From assembly GCA_009843915.1 (NCBI GenBank), contig VYCM01000001.1, positions 1 through 64,000 of the forward strand: a stretch of 64,000 bases of DNA, in the 5' to 3' direction. Within the stretch, counting starts at the first letter, position 1. Every line of letters begins with the position of its first letter. This stretch comes from Acidimicrobiaceae bacterium. GTDB lineage: Bacteria > Actinomycetota > Acidimicrobiia > Acidimicrobiales > Aldehydirespiratoraceae. The notes beneath the pieces were generated by a model. The model ran no database searches and had not been told where the DNA came from. It saw only the letters and a program-made list of their open reading frames with translations. A program made the translations under genes and the position numbers. This document shows positions 33,291 to 42,414 of the stretch, piece after piece.

Positions 33291-34685
33291 TCAGCCGACC
33301 CGGCGGGCCCGGCGGCCGTCGATCTCGCCGAAGAACTGGGCCGCGGCCTTCTGCACGCCATTGGACCAGGTCGGGTAGGCGTGGGAAGCCTGGGCCAGGC
33401 GACCGGCGAAGGCCCTGGTGCGCATGGCCATCACGACCTCCTGGATCATCTCGCCCGCCCGGGGCGCGACGATGGTGGCCCCCAGGATGCGGCCCCCGCC
33501 TGCGTTGCGCAGCAGGCGCCGCGGTCCGGCCACGATGGCGATGAAGCCGTCGGTGCGGCCGTCGGTGACGGCCCGGTCCACCTCGGCCAGCGGCAAGTAG
33601 GCCACCCGGCTGCCCGCGGGCGCTTCTGCCGGCGTCACTCCCACCGACGCCAGCTCGGGGTCGGTGAACACCACTCTGGGAACTGTCGACACCCGGAACC
33701 GGCCCCGCAGCCCCTTGCCCAGCGCGTTGCCGGCCGCGATCCGGCCCATCTCGTCGGCCGCGTGCGACATGAATGCCCGTCCGGTCACGTCACCTGCGGC
33801 GAACACGCCCCTGAGCGAGGTCACCATCCGGTCGTTGGTGATGACGTGGCCGTGCGGGTCGAGCTTGACCTTCATCTCGTTCAGCCCTAGGCCCTCGGTC
33901 ATCGGCACCCGCCCGGTGGCTGCCAGCAATCGCTCGCAGACGGCAGGAGCGCTGTCAGCGGCACCGTCCCGACAGGATGTGCGTACCGCGATCCCTCCAC
34001 CCGGAGCCGGCTCGACGGCCTCCACACGGGTGTCGAGCCGCATGGCCACTCCGAGCTGCCCGAGAGCTTCGGAGACCAGGGCGGCCGCCTCGGAGTCCTC
34101 CGAGGGCAGGAGCTGCGGCCCCTGCTCGAACAGGGTCACCTCCACCCCGAGGATGGCTAACGCCTGGGCCAGTTCGCAGCCGGTGGTGCCGCCGCCGATG
34201 ATGCCGAGAGACTCGGGGGCCGCGGCGAGGTCGAAGACGGTCTCGTTGGTGAGGGGCTGGGCTTCGGTCAGGCCCGGTACGTCGTCGGGCAGCGCCGGCC
34301 TCGAGCCGGTGGCCAGCACGATGCGGGGCGCGGTGATGCGCCTGTCCCCCACCGCCACCGTGTCGTGGGTGGTGAGACGAGCCCGGCCCTCGATCACCGT
34401 TGCTCCCCGATCCCGCAGCACGTCGGCCGACTCGGTGGCCGCGATCTGCTCGATGGTCGCGCTCACCCGGGCCATCGCCTCGGAGAACCCCAGGCCGTCA
34501 CGGGCTGCGGCCAGCAGCGTCTTGGAGGGCACGCAGCCGGTGAAGGTGCATTCCCCGCCCGGCGGCGAGTCGGTGATCAGGGCCACGTCGGCTCCGGCCC
34601 AGAGCGCGGCCCGCACCGCTCCCAGCCCGGCCGCGCCCCCACCCACCACGATCAGGTCGTGGTCCATCATCCGCCCGCGCTTCAC
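33291..34685 (-). CDS. Flavin disulfide reductase family protein (mercuric/dihydrolipoyl reductase-like)
   Basis: An FAD and NAD(P)H-dependent oxidoreductase (464 residues). The FAD motif is VVGGGAAGLGAVRAAL, the redox-active pair lies in GGECTFTGCVPSK, the NAD(P) motif is GIIGGGTTGCELAQ, and GVFAAGDVTG is the second FAD site. In place of the family's C-terminal HPT-x2-E catalytic dyad it has HAYPTWSNGVQ, so the usual glutamate is missing and activity may be altered. GTG 34685 follows TACCCT by 7 nt; ATG 34670 or 34667 are alternatives. It lies 24 nt beyond trpA but probably has its own promoter. Confidence 0.82.
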   Translation of the reverse strand: MKRGRMMDHDLIVVGGGAAGLGAVRAALWAGADVALITDSPPGGECTFTGCVPSKTLLAAARDGLGFSEAMARVSATIEQIAATESADVLRDRGATVIEGRARLTTHDTVAVGDRRITAPRIVLATGSRPALPDDVPGLTEAQPLTNETVFDLAAAPESLGIIGGGTTGCELAQALAILGVEVTLFEQGPQLLPSEDSEAAALVSEALGQLGVAMRLDTRVEAVEPAPGGGIAVRTSCRDGAADSAPAVCERLLAATGRVPMTEGLGLNEMKVKLDPHGHVITNDRMVTSLRGVFAAGDVTGRAFMSHAADEMGRIAAGNALGKGLRGRFRVSTVPRVVFTDPELASVGVTPAEAPAGSRVAYLPLAEVDRAVTDGRTDGFIAIVAGPRRLLRNAGGGRILGATIVAPRAGEMIQEVVMAMRTRAFAGRLAQASHAYPTWSNGVQKAAAQFFGEIDGRRARRVG

Positions 34686-34692
34686 TTGCAGG

Positions 34693-34698
34693 AGGGTA
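34693..34698 (-). promoter_or_regulatory. -10 box TACCCT before the flavin reductase-like gene
   Basis: TACCCT on the minus strand ends 7 nt before GTG 34685, in the short gap after trpA. Confidence 0.4.
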
Positions 34699-34709
34699 TG
34701 GGATCAGGT

Positions 34710-35543
34710 TCAGCTGTGGGTCGCGTCGAGGGCGGCCCGGAACTCGGCTACCAGGGCGGCCACGCCCTCGGGGCCGGCACCTTCCAGCATCCGGGTGACG
34801 ATGGCCGAGCCGACCACCGCCCCGTCGGCCACCTCGCACACCTCGGCTGCCTGGGCTGGTGTGCCCACCCCCACTCCTACGAGCACGGGCCGGTCGGTGA
34901 CCGCCTTGAGGCGGGCCGCGGTGCGTACGGCGCTGGCGGCCAGTTCGGCGCGCACCCCGGTGATTCCCGCCAGCCCCACGCCGTAGACGAAACCCCGCGA
35001 CCGGGCGCAGATGCGGGGCAAGCGCTCGTCGGGGGCGGTGGGCGCGGCCAGCAGCACCGTCTCCACCCCGGCCGCATCTGCGCAGTCGGCCCACTCCCCC
35101 ACCTCCTCGAGGGGCAGGTCGGGCAGGATGCACCCGCTGACGCCGGCGTCGGCCAGCGACGAGGCGAAGCGCTCGTAGCCCATGTGGTGGGCGATGTTCG
35201 CGTAGGTCATCACCGCAGTGGGCACGCCGATGTCGGCCGCGGCGCCCCTCACCGCGGCCAGGATCGACTGCGGGGTGGCGCCCTCCGACAGGGCCCGGTC
35301 GTTGGCCTGCTGGATGGTCGTGCCGTCCATCACCGGGTCCGAGAACGGCACACCGATCTCGATGGCGTCAGCGCCCGCGACGGCCACCGCGCAGATCGTC
35401 TCCAGCCAGTCGTCGCCCAGCCCGCCGGTCAGGTACGGCACAAAGCACTTGCCGCCGGCGCGGCGACGGCCCCGGAGCGCAGTCTCGAGCCTCCCCCACC
35501 CGCCAGCCTCACCGGGTGCGGTGGTGCCGTTCGCCGCGGTCAC
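34710..35543 (-). CDS. trpA: Tryptophan synthase alpha chain
   Basis: Cleaves indole-3-glycerol phosphate to indole, which is channelled to TrpB. The 277-residue protein has the TrpA signature [25 protein letters not shown] with the catalytic Glu in IEIG and Asp in FSDPVMDG, then PTAVMTYAN and GVGLAGITG, and the phosphate loop [13 protein letters not shown]. The GTG start overlaps the trpB stop (GTGA). It is the last trp gene of the block. Confidence 0.96.
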   Translation of the reverse strand: MTAANGTTAPGEAGGWGRLETALRGRRRAGGKCFVPYLTGGLGDDWLETICAVAVAGADAIEIGVPFSDPVMDGTTIQQANDRALSEGATPQSILAAVRGAAADIGVPTAVMTYANIAHHMGYERFASSLADAGVSGCILPDLPLEEVGEWADCADAAGVETVLLAAPTAPDERLPRICARSRGFVYGVGLAGITGVRAELAASAVRTAARLKAVTDRPVLVGVGVGTPAQAAEVCEVADGAVVGSAIVTRMLEGAGPEGVAALVAEFRAALDATHS

Positions 35544-36763
35544 CCGAGGATGCCCATCATCTGGTCGACATCCTTGTCACCCCGGCCGCTGAGGTTCAGC
35601 AGCACGGTGCGGCCGGCCAGCTCGGCGCGGGCTCGCGACACCCAGGCCAGGGCGTGGGCGCACTCCAGGGCGGGGATGATGCCCTCTGTGCGCGACAGCA
35701 GGCTGAACGCCTCGACCACCTCGGCGTCGGTCACCTGCTCGTAGGTCGCCCGGCCGGTGGCAGCCAGGTAGGAGTGCTCGGGACCCACGCCGGGATAGTC
35801 GAGCCCGGCCGAGATCGACTCCGCCTCGAGCACCTGGCCCCACTCGTCCTGCATCAGGAACGACCGGGAGCCGTGGACGATGCCGGGCACCGCTCGGCCG
35901 ATGGCCGCACCCCCGGCCGGCTCCACCCCCACGAGGGCGGCCGAGGTGTTGGCGAAGCCGGCGAAGATCCCGGCCGCGTTGGAGCCGCCGCCCACCGCGG
36001 CGGTGACCACATCGGGCACCCCGCCGTCGAGGATCTCAGCACACTGCCGGCGGGCCTCCTCCCCGACGACTCGCTGGAACTCGCGGACCATCCACGGGTA
36101 GGGGTGGGGGCCCATCACCGAGCCCAGGCAGTAGTGGGTGGTGTCGGCCACCGCTACCCAGTGGCGCAGGGTTTCGTTGACGGCGTCCTTGAGGGTGCGC
36201 GATCCGGTCTCGGCCGCCCGGACCTCGGTTCCCAGCAGGCGCATGCGGAACACGTTCAACTCCTGGCGAGCGATGTCCACGGTGCCCATGTACACCACGC
36301 AGTCCATGCCGAACAGGGCGGCTGCGGTGGCCGTGGCCACGCCGTGCTGGCCCGCGCCGGTCTCGGCCACCAGGCTGGTCTTGCCCATGCGCTGGGCCAG
36401 CAGGGCCTGGCCGAGCACGTTGTTGATCTTGTGGCTGCCGGTGTGGTTGAGGTCCTCGCGTTTCAGCAGGATGCGTACGCCCAACTCCTCGGAGAGGTTG
36501 GGGCACTCCGTCATCGGCGAGGGCCGTCCCGCGTAGTCGCGCAGCAGCCGGTCGAGTTCTCCTCTGAAGCCGGGGTCGCCCCATGCGGAGCGGAAGGCCC
36601 GGTCGAGCTCCTGGCAGGCCGGCACGAGGGTCTCGGGCACGAACATGCCCCCGAACTCGCCGAACCGCCCGTCGGCGCTGGGCTCGCCCATGAACTGCCC
36701 GGGTGGAGCCATGTCGGGCTCGCCCATGAACTCGCCTGGTGCTGAGCCCGCAGTCTCGGTCAC
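35540..36763 (-). CDS. trpB: Tryptophan synthase beta chain
   Basis: A PLP enzyme that condenses indole with serine. The PLP lysine is in HTGSHKINN, the phosphate-binding loop is GGGSNAAG, and [12 protein letters not shown] and GRGDKDVD are further conserved blocks. From GTG 36763 it has 407 residues, slightly long because of an N-terminal extension in which MGEP occurs twice ([17 protein letters not shown]), apparently a small internal duplication. GTG 36763 overlaps the trpF stop (GTGA) and is preferred on that ground; later in-frame ATGs are also possible. Its stop overlaps the trpA start. Confidence 0.96.
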   Translation of the reverse strand: MTETAGSAPGEFMGEPDMAPPGQFMGEPSADGRFGEFGGMFVPETLVPACQELDRAFRSAWGDPGFRGELDRLLRDYAGRPSPMTECPNLSEELGVRILLKREDLNHTGSHKINNVLGQALLAQRMGKTSLVAETGAGQHGVATATAAALFGMDCVVYMGTVDIARQELNVFRMRLLGTEVRAAETGSRTLKDAVNETLRHWVAVADTTHYCLGSVMGPHPYPWMVREFQRVVGEEARRQCAEILDGGVPDVVTAAVGGGSNAAGIFAGFANTSAALVGVEPAGGAAIGRAVPGIVHGSRSFLMQDEWGQVLEAESISAGLDYPGVGPEHSYLAATGRATYEQVTDAEVVEAFSLLSRTEGIIPALECAHALAWVSRARAELAGRTVLLNLSGRGDKDVDQMMGILG

Positions 36764-37455
36764 GGATCCTGCTCCCAGTCGTAGGGGCCGGGTCCGGCCG
36801 GGTGGCCGCGCACCTCGTCCGCGGAGGCGACCTGCTCTCTGGCCGTCGCGGCCCCGGCCTCCTTGGCCGCGTTCAGGAAGGCTCTCAGCCGGGCCGGGTC
36901 CTTGCGGCCCGGCTGGCTCTCCACGCCGCTGGCGACGTCCACTCCCCACGGCCTGACCCGCCGGATGGCCGCGGCCACGTTGCCGGCGTCGAGACCGCCC
37001 GCCAGGAGCAGCCGGTGGCCGGCCAGCGGCGCGCCCTCGGCCAGGGACCAGTCGAACACCTTGCCGGAGCCGGGCTGCTCGTTGTCGAGCATCACCACGT
37101 CGGCGCCGTAGTCGGCCAGGCGTTCCAGACCCTCATGGCCGGCCGGGAAAGCCTTGATCGTGACGGGCACCCGTTCGGCCACCCAGGCCGTGTCGTCGGG
37201 CGACTCATGGCCGCTGAGCTGGGCCGCGCCCAGGCGGGCCTTGGAGGTGATCTCCACCACGCGGGCTGGAAGCTCGTTGCGGAACACGCCCACACTGAGC
37301 ACATCGCCGGGCAGGCGGCGCACGATGTCCCGGACCCTGTCCATGGACACCTGGCGGGGCGACGGGGCGAATATGAACCCCACCGCGTCGGCGCCCATGG
37401 CCACGGCCAGCAGCGCGTCGTCCTCGTTGGTGGTCCCGCAGATCTTCACGAACAC
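36760..37455 (-). CDS. trpF: Phosphoribosylanthranilate isomerase
   Basis: Converts phosphoribosylanthranilate to the carboxyphenylamino-deoxyribulose phosphate. The 231-residue protein starts [27 protein letters not shown], with the catalytic Cys, and has [15 protein letters not shown] and [10 protein letters not shown], the C-terminal phosphate-binding and Asp region. The extension of about 25 residues after the core is not conserved. GTG 37455 follows TAGCGT by 6 nt, so an internal leaderless promoter can drive trpFBA. Confidence 0.95.
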   Translation of the reverse strand: MFVKICGTTNEDDALLAVAMGADAVGFIFAPSPRQVSMDRVRDIVRRLPGDVLSVGVFRNELPARVVEITSKARLGAAQLSGHESPDDTAWVAERVPVTIKAFPAGHEGLERLADYGADVVMLDNEQPGSGKVFDWSLAEGAPLAGHRLLLAGGLDAGNVAAAIRRVRPWGVDVASGVESQPGRKDPARLRAFLNAAKEAGAATAREQVASADEVRGHPAGPGPYDWEQDP

Positions 37456-37461
37456 GCTCCG

Positions 37462-37467
37462 ACGCTA
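37462..37467 (-). promoter_or_regulatory. -10 box TAGCGT of a leaderless trpF transcript
   Basis: TAGCGT on the minus strand ends exactly 6 nt before GTG 37455 in the 37-bp gap between trpC and trpF. Confidence 0.55.
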
Positions 37468-37492
37468 GTGGCTCAATGACCGCCGGCGGGGT

Positions 37493-38281
37493 CTAGTGGC
37501 CAGAGGCGACCAGGGCCCGCACGGCCGCAGCCGCATCGGTGGAGCGCACCAGCGACTCCCCCACCAGCACCGCGCCGTAGCCGGCTTCGGCCAGGCGAGC
37601 CACGTCGGCCGGACCCTCGATGCCGGACTCGGCCACCGACACGACACCGGCGGGGATCACGGGAGCCAGGCGGGCAGCTCGGGCCCGGTCCACCTCGAAG
37701 GTCACCAGGTCGCGCTGGTTCACGCCGACAAGGTCGGCGCCCGCCGACAGCGCTCGCTCGAGCTCAGCCTCATCATGAACCTCAACTAGAGCGTCAAGGC
37801 CGACGTCCCGGGCGAGGGCGCAGAATCGCGTCAATTCGTCGTCGTTGAGCGCGGCCACGATCAAGAGCACACAGTCGGCTCCCATGATGCGGGCGTCGAG
37901 CACGTCGCGGTCGTCGACGGTGAAGTCCTTGCGCAGCGCGGGCAGGCTCGTCGCGCTCCTGGCTGCCTGCAGGTCCGAGGCCGAACCGCCGAACCACTCG
38001 GAGTCGGTGAGCACCGACAGGCACGCCGCCCCGCCTGACTCGTACTGGCGGGCGAGCTCAGCGGGGTCCAGGTCGGCTCGCAGGTCGCCCTTGGACGGCG
38101 AGCGCCGCTTCACCTCGGCGATGACGGCCAGGCTACTCACCGACACCAGCTGGGCGCGGAAGTCCCTCGTAGGCGGGCAGGAACGGGCCTGCTCCATCAG
38201 GTCGTCCGCGTCGCGCCGGTCGGCTCGGGCCGCATCCCGGTGCTGGACCACGATCCGATCGAGATAGGTACCGGCCGTCAT
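37493..38281 (-). CDS. trpC: Indole-3-glycerol phosphate synthase
   Basis: Closes the indole ring in tryptophan synthesis. The 262-residue TIM-barrel protein has VIAEVKRRSPSKG with the catalytic Lys, ALRKDFTVDD with the second Lys, LVEVHDEAELERAL with the Glu, and GVNQRDLVTFEVD and SVAESGI. Substitution of NNRDL by NQRDL is mild. ATG 38281 overlaps the stop of the DnaJ-like gene (ATGA), so that small gene is translated together with trpC. Confidence 0.96.
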   Translation of the reverse strand: MTAGTYLDRIVVQHRDAARADRRDADDLMEQARSCPPTRDFRAQLVSVSSLAVIAEVKRRSPSKGDLRADLDPAELARQYESGGAACLSVLTDSEWFGGSASDLQAARSATSLPALRKDFTVDDRDVLDARIMGADCVLLIVAALNDDELTRFCALARDVGLDALVEVHDEAELERALSAGADLVGVNQRDLVTFEVDRARAARLAPVIPAGVVSVAESGIEGPADVARLAEAGYGAVLVGESLVRSTDAAAAVRALVASGH

Positions 38282-38805
38282 CGCATCGGCCCGCCCCGGC
38301 TGCGGATCAGCACGACGAAGGGCGACAGCAGGAACAGCAGAGCCGACAGACCCAGCAGCAAGAGTCCGAACCGAACCAGCACGAACCCTCCGGCCAGCAC
38401 GCCGAAGATCACTGCAAAGATGCCAACTACGAAGGCGAGGGGCGCGCCGGCACGCATCCAGCCGGGAAGGTTGCCCCCAGTGAGGGGCCGGTCGTCGCCG
38501 TCGAAGTCGTCGTGGCTGAAGTCGAAGTCATCCCGATACGGGCGGGCGGTGGGCTCGGCCGCGGGCGAGTCTCGCGGGCCCGGCGGTGCTTGTGAAGGCT
38601 GATTCAGACGGCGGTCTATGGCCGCCCGCGAGTCGGCGTCCGAGAGCATCTCCCACGCCAGGTTGATGCGACGCATCTGTTCGGCCGCAGCGGGGTCGTC
38701 CCCCCTCACGTCGGGATGGGTGCTACGGGCCAGGGCGACATAGGCCTGCCTGATCTCCGAGACAGGGGCATCCCGGGCCACGCCCAGCACCGCGTACGGG
38801 TCCAT
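38278..38805 (-). CDS. J-domain membrane protein
   Basis: A 175-residue protein with an N-terminal J domain (MDPYAVLGVARDAPVSEIR, then ARSTHPDVRGD with the HPD tripeptide) that would stimulate an Hsp70. The linker is Pro/Asp-rich, and two hydrophobic helices (about residues 118-165) anchor it in the membrane with a short Arg-rich tail. ATG 38805 follows TACCAT by 6 nt, again leaderless. It is coupled to trpC through ATGA but has no obvious link to tryptophan synthesis. The client is unknown. Confidence 0.82.
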   Translation of the reverse strand: MDPYAVLGVARDAPVSEIRQAYVALARSTHPDVRGDDPAAAEQMRRINLAWEMLSDADSRAAIDRRLNQPSQAPPGPRDSPAAEPTARPYRDDFDFSHDDFDGDDRPLTGGNLPGWMRAGAPLAFVVGIFAVIFGVLAGGFVLVRFGLLLLGLSALLFLLSPFVVLIRSRGGPMR

Positions 38806-38811
38806 CCCGCC

Positions 38812-38817
38812 ATGGTA
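38812..38817 (-). promoter_or_regulatory. -10 box TACCAT of a leaderless transcript (J-domain gene, trpC)
   Basis: TACCAT on the minus strand ends 6 nt before ATG 38805; it lies in the 20-bp gap after the ygfZ-like gene. Confidence 0.5.
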
Positions 38818-38825
38818 GGCCCCAG

Positions 38826-39692
38826 TCAGTGATGGTCCAGTGTGGTGGCCGGTGTGGCCAGCACGGTGGCCGGGATGCCGTCCACTTCCGCGTCGGCAGG
38901 AGGCTCCACCCGGCGATGAACGGGTCCTAGGGCCACGGTCACGCCCGAAGCCGGGTCCGCGGCGGCTGAAGTGACCTCCCCGACCGCCTTGCCGTCGACG
39001 GTGATCCCGGCGCCGGGCGACACTCCGTCGCCGCGGATCTCGAGCAGCCGCACCGGACGGGGCACGTTCCCGCCCCGGCTGTCGATGCGGGCCACCAACT
39101 CCTGCCCGGTGTAGCACCCCTTGGTGAAGCTGACCGACGACTCCACCAGACCGGCGATCTCGGCCGGGATGGTGCGCTCGGTCAGCTCTCGGCCCATGGC
39201 CGGCCAGCCCGCCCGGATTCGGGCCGCTTCCATGGCCGCGGCCGAGGCTTCGGCGCCCGCTGGCAACGACACCTCCGGGCCCAGCAGGTCGACTCCTTCG
39301 AAGCCCGGCCACGCCACGGGGGCCCGCAGCTCGACTCGAACCGCATCCAGGCCATCCAGACCGCCGGATGAGCCCCTGATGCTCAGCATCTGCCAGCCCT
39401 CCAGGATCTCGAAGGTCGCGTCGACCCTGAGCTTGAACCTCTCCAGGCGGGCTACCAGCGCTTCGGCGAATCCAGCGTCCAGGTCGACTAGGAACTCGTT
39501 CTGGCCGAGCCGGGTGAGCCGGAACCAGGCGTCCACCTTGCCCTGGGGCGCGAGTACGAGCGACCACGCCGAGTCACCCGGCTCCACGGCTTCAACATCT
39601 TGGGAGATCTGGCCCTGCAGGAAGGTCGTGGCGTCAGCACCGGTCGTCCGCACCACGTCCCTCGGCACCAGTGCCGCGACGGTGGCCGTCAT
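38826..39692 (-). CDS. ygfZ: YgfZ/GcvT-family folate-binding protein
   Basis: A tetrahydrofolate-binding protein that, in E. coli, helps assembly or repair of Fe-S clusters. The diagnostic YgfZ signature KGCYTGQE is present (around residue 195), and the N-terminus (TTGADATTFLQGQISQDVEAV) is the GcvT-like domain. Length (288) is normal for an actinobacterial member. ATG 39692 overlaps the trpE stop (ATGA). It sits inside the trp block, which is unusual; it is not the glycine-cleavage T protein. Confidence 0.92.
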   Translation of the reverse strand: MTATVAALVPRDVVRTTGADATTFLQGQISQDVEAVEPGDSAWSLVLAPQGKVDAWFRLTRLGQNEFLVDLDAGFAEALVARLERFKLRVDATFEILEGWQMLSIRGSSGGLDGLDAVRVELRAPVAWPGFEGVDLLGPEVSLPAGAEASAAAMEAARIRAGWPAMGRELTERTIPAEIAGLVESSVSFTKGCYTGQELVARIDSRGGNVPRPVRLLEIRGDGVSPGAGITVDGKAVGEVTSAAADPASGVTVALGPVHRRVEPPADAEVDGIPATVLATPATTLDHH

Positions 39693-41221
39693 CCGATCTG
39701 GCTCGCCCGCTTGCGGGCCGCCGTCATGCTCCGAGCCGCAGGGACCGCAGCCAGCAGCGCCTGGGCCTTGTTCTCGCACTCGGCGTGTTCCTCCGCTGGC
39801 ACGGAGTCGGCAACGATCCCCGCGCCGGCCTGCACCGAGGCCCGGCCGTCGCGCACCAGCATCGTGCGGATGGTGATGGCCGTGTCGATGTTGCCCGAGA
39901 AGTCGATGTAGCCGACCACGCCCGCGTACGGACCGCGCTTGGTGGGCTCCAGTTCGTCGATGATCTCCATGGCTCTGACCTTCGGAGCACCCGACACCGT
40001 TCCCGCCGGTAAAGTCGCCCTCAGCACGTCGATGGGCGTGGCCGACGAGGCCAGCTTTCCCGACACCTGCGAGGTCAGGTGCATCACGTGGCTGTAGCGC
40101 TCAAGGGTCATCATCTCATCGAGGTTCAGGGATCCGAACTCCACCACCCGACCGACGTCGTTGCGAGCCAAGTCGACGAGCATCACGTGCTCGGCGACTT
40201 CCTTGGGGTGCTCGGCCAGCTCCGCGGCCAGGCGCCGATCCTCGGCGTCGGTGTGGCCCCGGCGCCTGGTGCCGGCGATTGGCCGGCTGACGACCTTGCC
40301 GTTGAGGAGCTGGACCATGGGCTCGGGCGATCCGCCCACCACCTCCAGCCCGTCGTGGCGCAGGAAGTACATGTAGGGGCTGGGGTTGACCTGGCGCAGC
40401 ACCCGGTAGGCGTCGAAGGCGTCGGCACCCAGCTCGAAGTCGTAGCGCTGGGACAGCACCACTTGGAACACGTCGCCCGCGAGGATGTACTCCCGGGCCG
40501 CCTCCACCGCGCGCGAGTAGAGCTCCAGGCCCATGGTCGAGGTGGTCGCTACCGGTTCCGTTCCGCCGGTGTCGGACGGTTCGGGCGGCGCCACCAGGGG
40601 CTCGTCGAGGGGCTTGGCCCCGTCGGCCGCGATGGCCTCCACCCGCAGAACAGCCTCGTAGTAGAGCCGGTCTATGGTCCGGTCGTCGGCCCCGGCGGGA
40701 ACGACCACGTTGGAGATCAGGGTGGCCCGCTGGCGCCAGTGGTCGTACACCGCCAGCTCGCCGATCAGTGACATCACGGCGTCGGGATGGCCCGAGTCGT
40801 CGACGGGCACTTCGGGCAGGTACTCCACCTCGCGCACGATGTCGTAGCCGAGGTAGCCGACCAGGCCCCCGTGCAGCGGCGGAAGGCCCTCGATCGACGG
40901 AGCGTGGTAGTGGTCCAGCAGCACCTCCAGCGCGGCGAGCATGCCTTCGTGCCGGGGGACGTTGACACCGAGGTGGCCGGTGACCTCCACATGCCGGCCG
41001 TGGGCCACCAGGGTGGCGATGGGGTTACGGCCCATGAACGACCAGCGGCTCCAGCGCTCCCCGTGCTCCACCGACTCCAGCAGGAACCCGTCGCCGGATC
41101 CGACCACCCGTGCGAAGGCGGCCACCGGCGTCGTCAGGTCGGCCAGCACCTCCCGCCAGACCGGGACCACCCGGTAGGCGCGGGCCAGCGCCCGGAACTC
41201 TTCCTGGGTGGGCTGAATCAT
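39689..41221 (-). CDS. trpE: Anthranilate synthase component I
   Basis: Makes anthranilate from chorismate, with ammonia supplied by a TrpG subunit that is not in this window. The 510-residue protein carries the chorismate-binding C-terminal domain: SRPIAGTRRRGHTDAEDR, the ELAEHPKEVAEHVMLVDLARNDVGRV block, and GTVSGAPKVRAMEIIDELEP. The N-terminal domain (LESVEHGERWSRWSFMGRNP) contains the LLES-type region linked to tryptophan feedback in this family. ATG 41221 lies 16 nt beyond the hisI stop, with no clear Shine-Dalgarno. Confidence 0.96.
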   Translation of the reverse strand: MIQPTQEEFRALARAYRVVPVWREVLADLTTPVAAFARVVGSGDGFLLESVEHGERWSRWSFMGRNPIATLVAHGRHVEVTGHLGVNVPRHEGMLAALEVLLDHYHAPSIEGLPPLHGGLVGYLGYDIVREVEYLPEVPVDDSGHPDAVMSLIGELAVYDHWRQRATLISNVVVPAGADDRTIDRLYYEAVLRVEAIAADGAKPLDEPLVAPPEPSDTGGTEPVATTSTMGLELYSRAVEAAREYILAGDVFQVVLSQRYDFELGADAFDAYRVLRQVNPSPYMYFLRHDGLEVVGGSPEPMVQLLNGKVVSRPIAGTRRRGHTDAEDRRLAAELAEHPKEVAEHVMLVDLARNDVGRVVEFGSLNLDEMMTLERYSHVMHLTSQVSGKLASSATPIDVLRATLPAGTVSGAPKVRAMEIIDELEPTKRGPYAGVVGYIDFSGNIDTAITIRTMLVRDGRASVQAGAGIVADSVPAEEHAECENKAQALLAAVPAARSMTAARKRASQIG

Positions 41222-41236
41222 GGCCGGACCCGGCCG

Positions 41237-41611
41237 TCAGCCGCCGTCAGCCGGAGCGGATCCGTCGAACGACCGGAAGAAGCACGAGTACCTGCCGGTG
41301 TGGCATGCGCCGCCGCCCTCCTGGTCGACCACGAACAGCAGGGTGTCGCCGTCGCAGTCGTAGTAGGCCTCCTGCAGCCACTGCCGCTCCCCGGAGGTCT
41401 CGCCCTTGCGCCATACCTCCTGGCGGGACCGGCTCCAGAACACGGTCCGGCCCTCGGCCAGGGTCAGGGCCAGGGTCTCAGCGCTCATCCAGGCCATCAT
41501 CAGCACGGCTCGGGTGGAGGCGTCCTGCACGATGGCGGGCACCAACCCGTCTTCGTTGTACTTGACGGCCGCGAGGGCCTCCTCGCTGGCCTCGATCGGT
41601 GTTCCAGTCAC
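41237..41611 (-). CDS. hisI: Phosphoribosyl-AMP cyclohydrolase
   Basis: The third step of histidine synthesis. The 124-residue zinc enzyme has [38 protein letters not shown], and the metal-binding [10 protein letters not shown] and [11 protein letters not shown] blocks. GTG 41611 is chosen because TAGGCT lies 7 nt upstream; a longer reading frame has no support. It heads the trpE-ygfZ run, joining histidine and tryptophan genes, which is common in actinobacteria. Confidence 0.95.
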   Translation of the reverse strand: MTGTPIEASEEALAAVKYNEDGLVPAIVQDASTRAVLMMAWMSAETLALTLAEGRTVFWSRSRQEVWRKGETSGERQWLQEAYYDCDGDTLLFVVDQEGGGACHTGRYSCFFRSFDGSAPADGG

Positions 41612-41618
41612 GTGTTCC

Positions 41619-41624
41619 AGCCTA
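41619..41624 (-). promoter_or_regulatory. -10 box TAGGCT of a leaderless hisI transcript
   Basis: TAGGCT on the minus strand ends 7 nt before GTG 41611, just beyond the end of the upstream SDR gene. Confidence 0.5.
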
Positions 41625-41633
41625 AGGCGCGGC

Positions 41634-42371
41634 CTACTGGAAGAAGGCGCCCCCGTTGACCACAAGGTTCTGGCCGGTGACGAAGTCTGAGCCGCGGCCG
41701 GCCAGGTACAGGATGGTCCCGATCATGTCCTCGGGCTCCTGGGTGCGCTTGAGGGCTCGACCGGCGACCACGAACTGGTCGCTGGTGGCGTCGGTGGGCC
41801 GCAGCGACGGGTTGGGTATCAGGTCGGGTGACACCGTGTTCACCGTGATCCCGTCGGGACCCAGCTCCTGGGCCAGGCAGCGCGTCAAGCCGATGATCGC
41901 GCTCTTGCTGGCCACGTAGTGCGGGAAGCCGACGGTGCCCTTGAAGCAGGTGTTGGAGGCGATGTTGATGATCTTTCCCGAGCCCTGCTTCTGCATGTAG
42001 GGGTACACCGCGCAGCAGGTGAGCCACACGCCGCGGACGTTGACCTCGAAGGTGCGGTCCCATTCGTGTTGGGGGACCTCGTTGAACGGGCCCCGGGTGG
42101 TCTCCGAGAAGTAGGCCGCGTTGTTGACGAGCACGTCGATTGAGCCGAAGACGTCGTCCGCGGCCGCGGCCAGGGCGTGGTTGTCGCCCTCGGAGCTGAT
42201 GTCGGCCTGGACGCCGAGAGCCCGGCCGCCGACCGCCTCGACCTTGGCCACTGTCTCGGTGAGGTCGAGCAGGTCGCTGGCCACGATGTTGAACCCCTCG
42301 CCCGCCAGAGCGAGGCAGTAGGCCTGCCCCAGCCCTCTCGCCCCGCCGGTCACGATCGCTGTCGGCGCCAT
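41634..42371 (-). CDS. Short-chain dehydrogenase/reductase
   Basis: A classical SDR (245 residues). It has TGGARGLG (nucleotide binding), NNAAYF, the catalytic Ser in [10 protein letters not shown] and Tyr/Lys in HYVASKSA. It is a paralogue of the SDR at 55303-56055, sharing KRTQEPEDM and DFVTGQN near the C-terminus. ATG 42371 has GGGAGG 7 nt upstream. It lies downstream of a Rieske oxygenase gene, so a role in oxidising a dihydrodiol or alcohol product is plausible but unproven. Confidence 0.9.
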   Translation of the reverse strand: MAPTAIVTGGARGLGQAYCLALAGEGFNIVASDLLDLTETVAKVEAVGGRALGVQADISSEGDNHALAAAADDVFGSIDVLVNNAAYFSETTRGPFNEVPQHEWDRTFEVNVRGVWLTCCAVYPYMQKQGSGKIINIASNTCFKGTVGFPHYVASKSAIIGLTRCLAQELGPDGITVNTVSPDLIPNPSLRPTDATSDQFVVAGRALKRTQEPEDMIGTILYLAGRGSDFVTGQNLVVNGGAFFQ

Positions 42372-42414
42372 GCTGTTTCCTCCCTGTCCGCTTTCTCCCA
42401 AATGGGCGAGGCTT

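Noticed and set aside
38826-39692. Aminomethyltransferase GcvT.
   Set aside because: The KGCYTGQE signature and length identify YgfZ, not GcvT.
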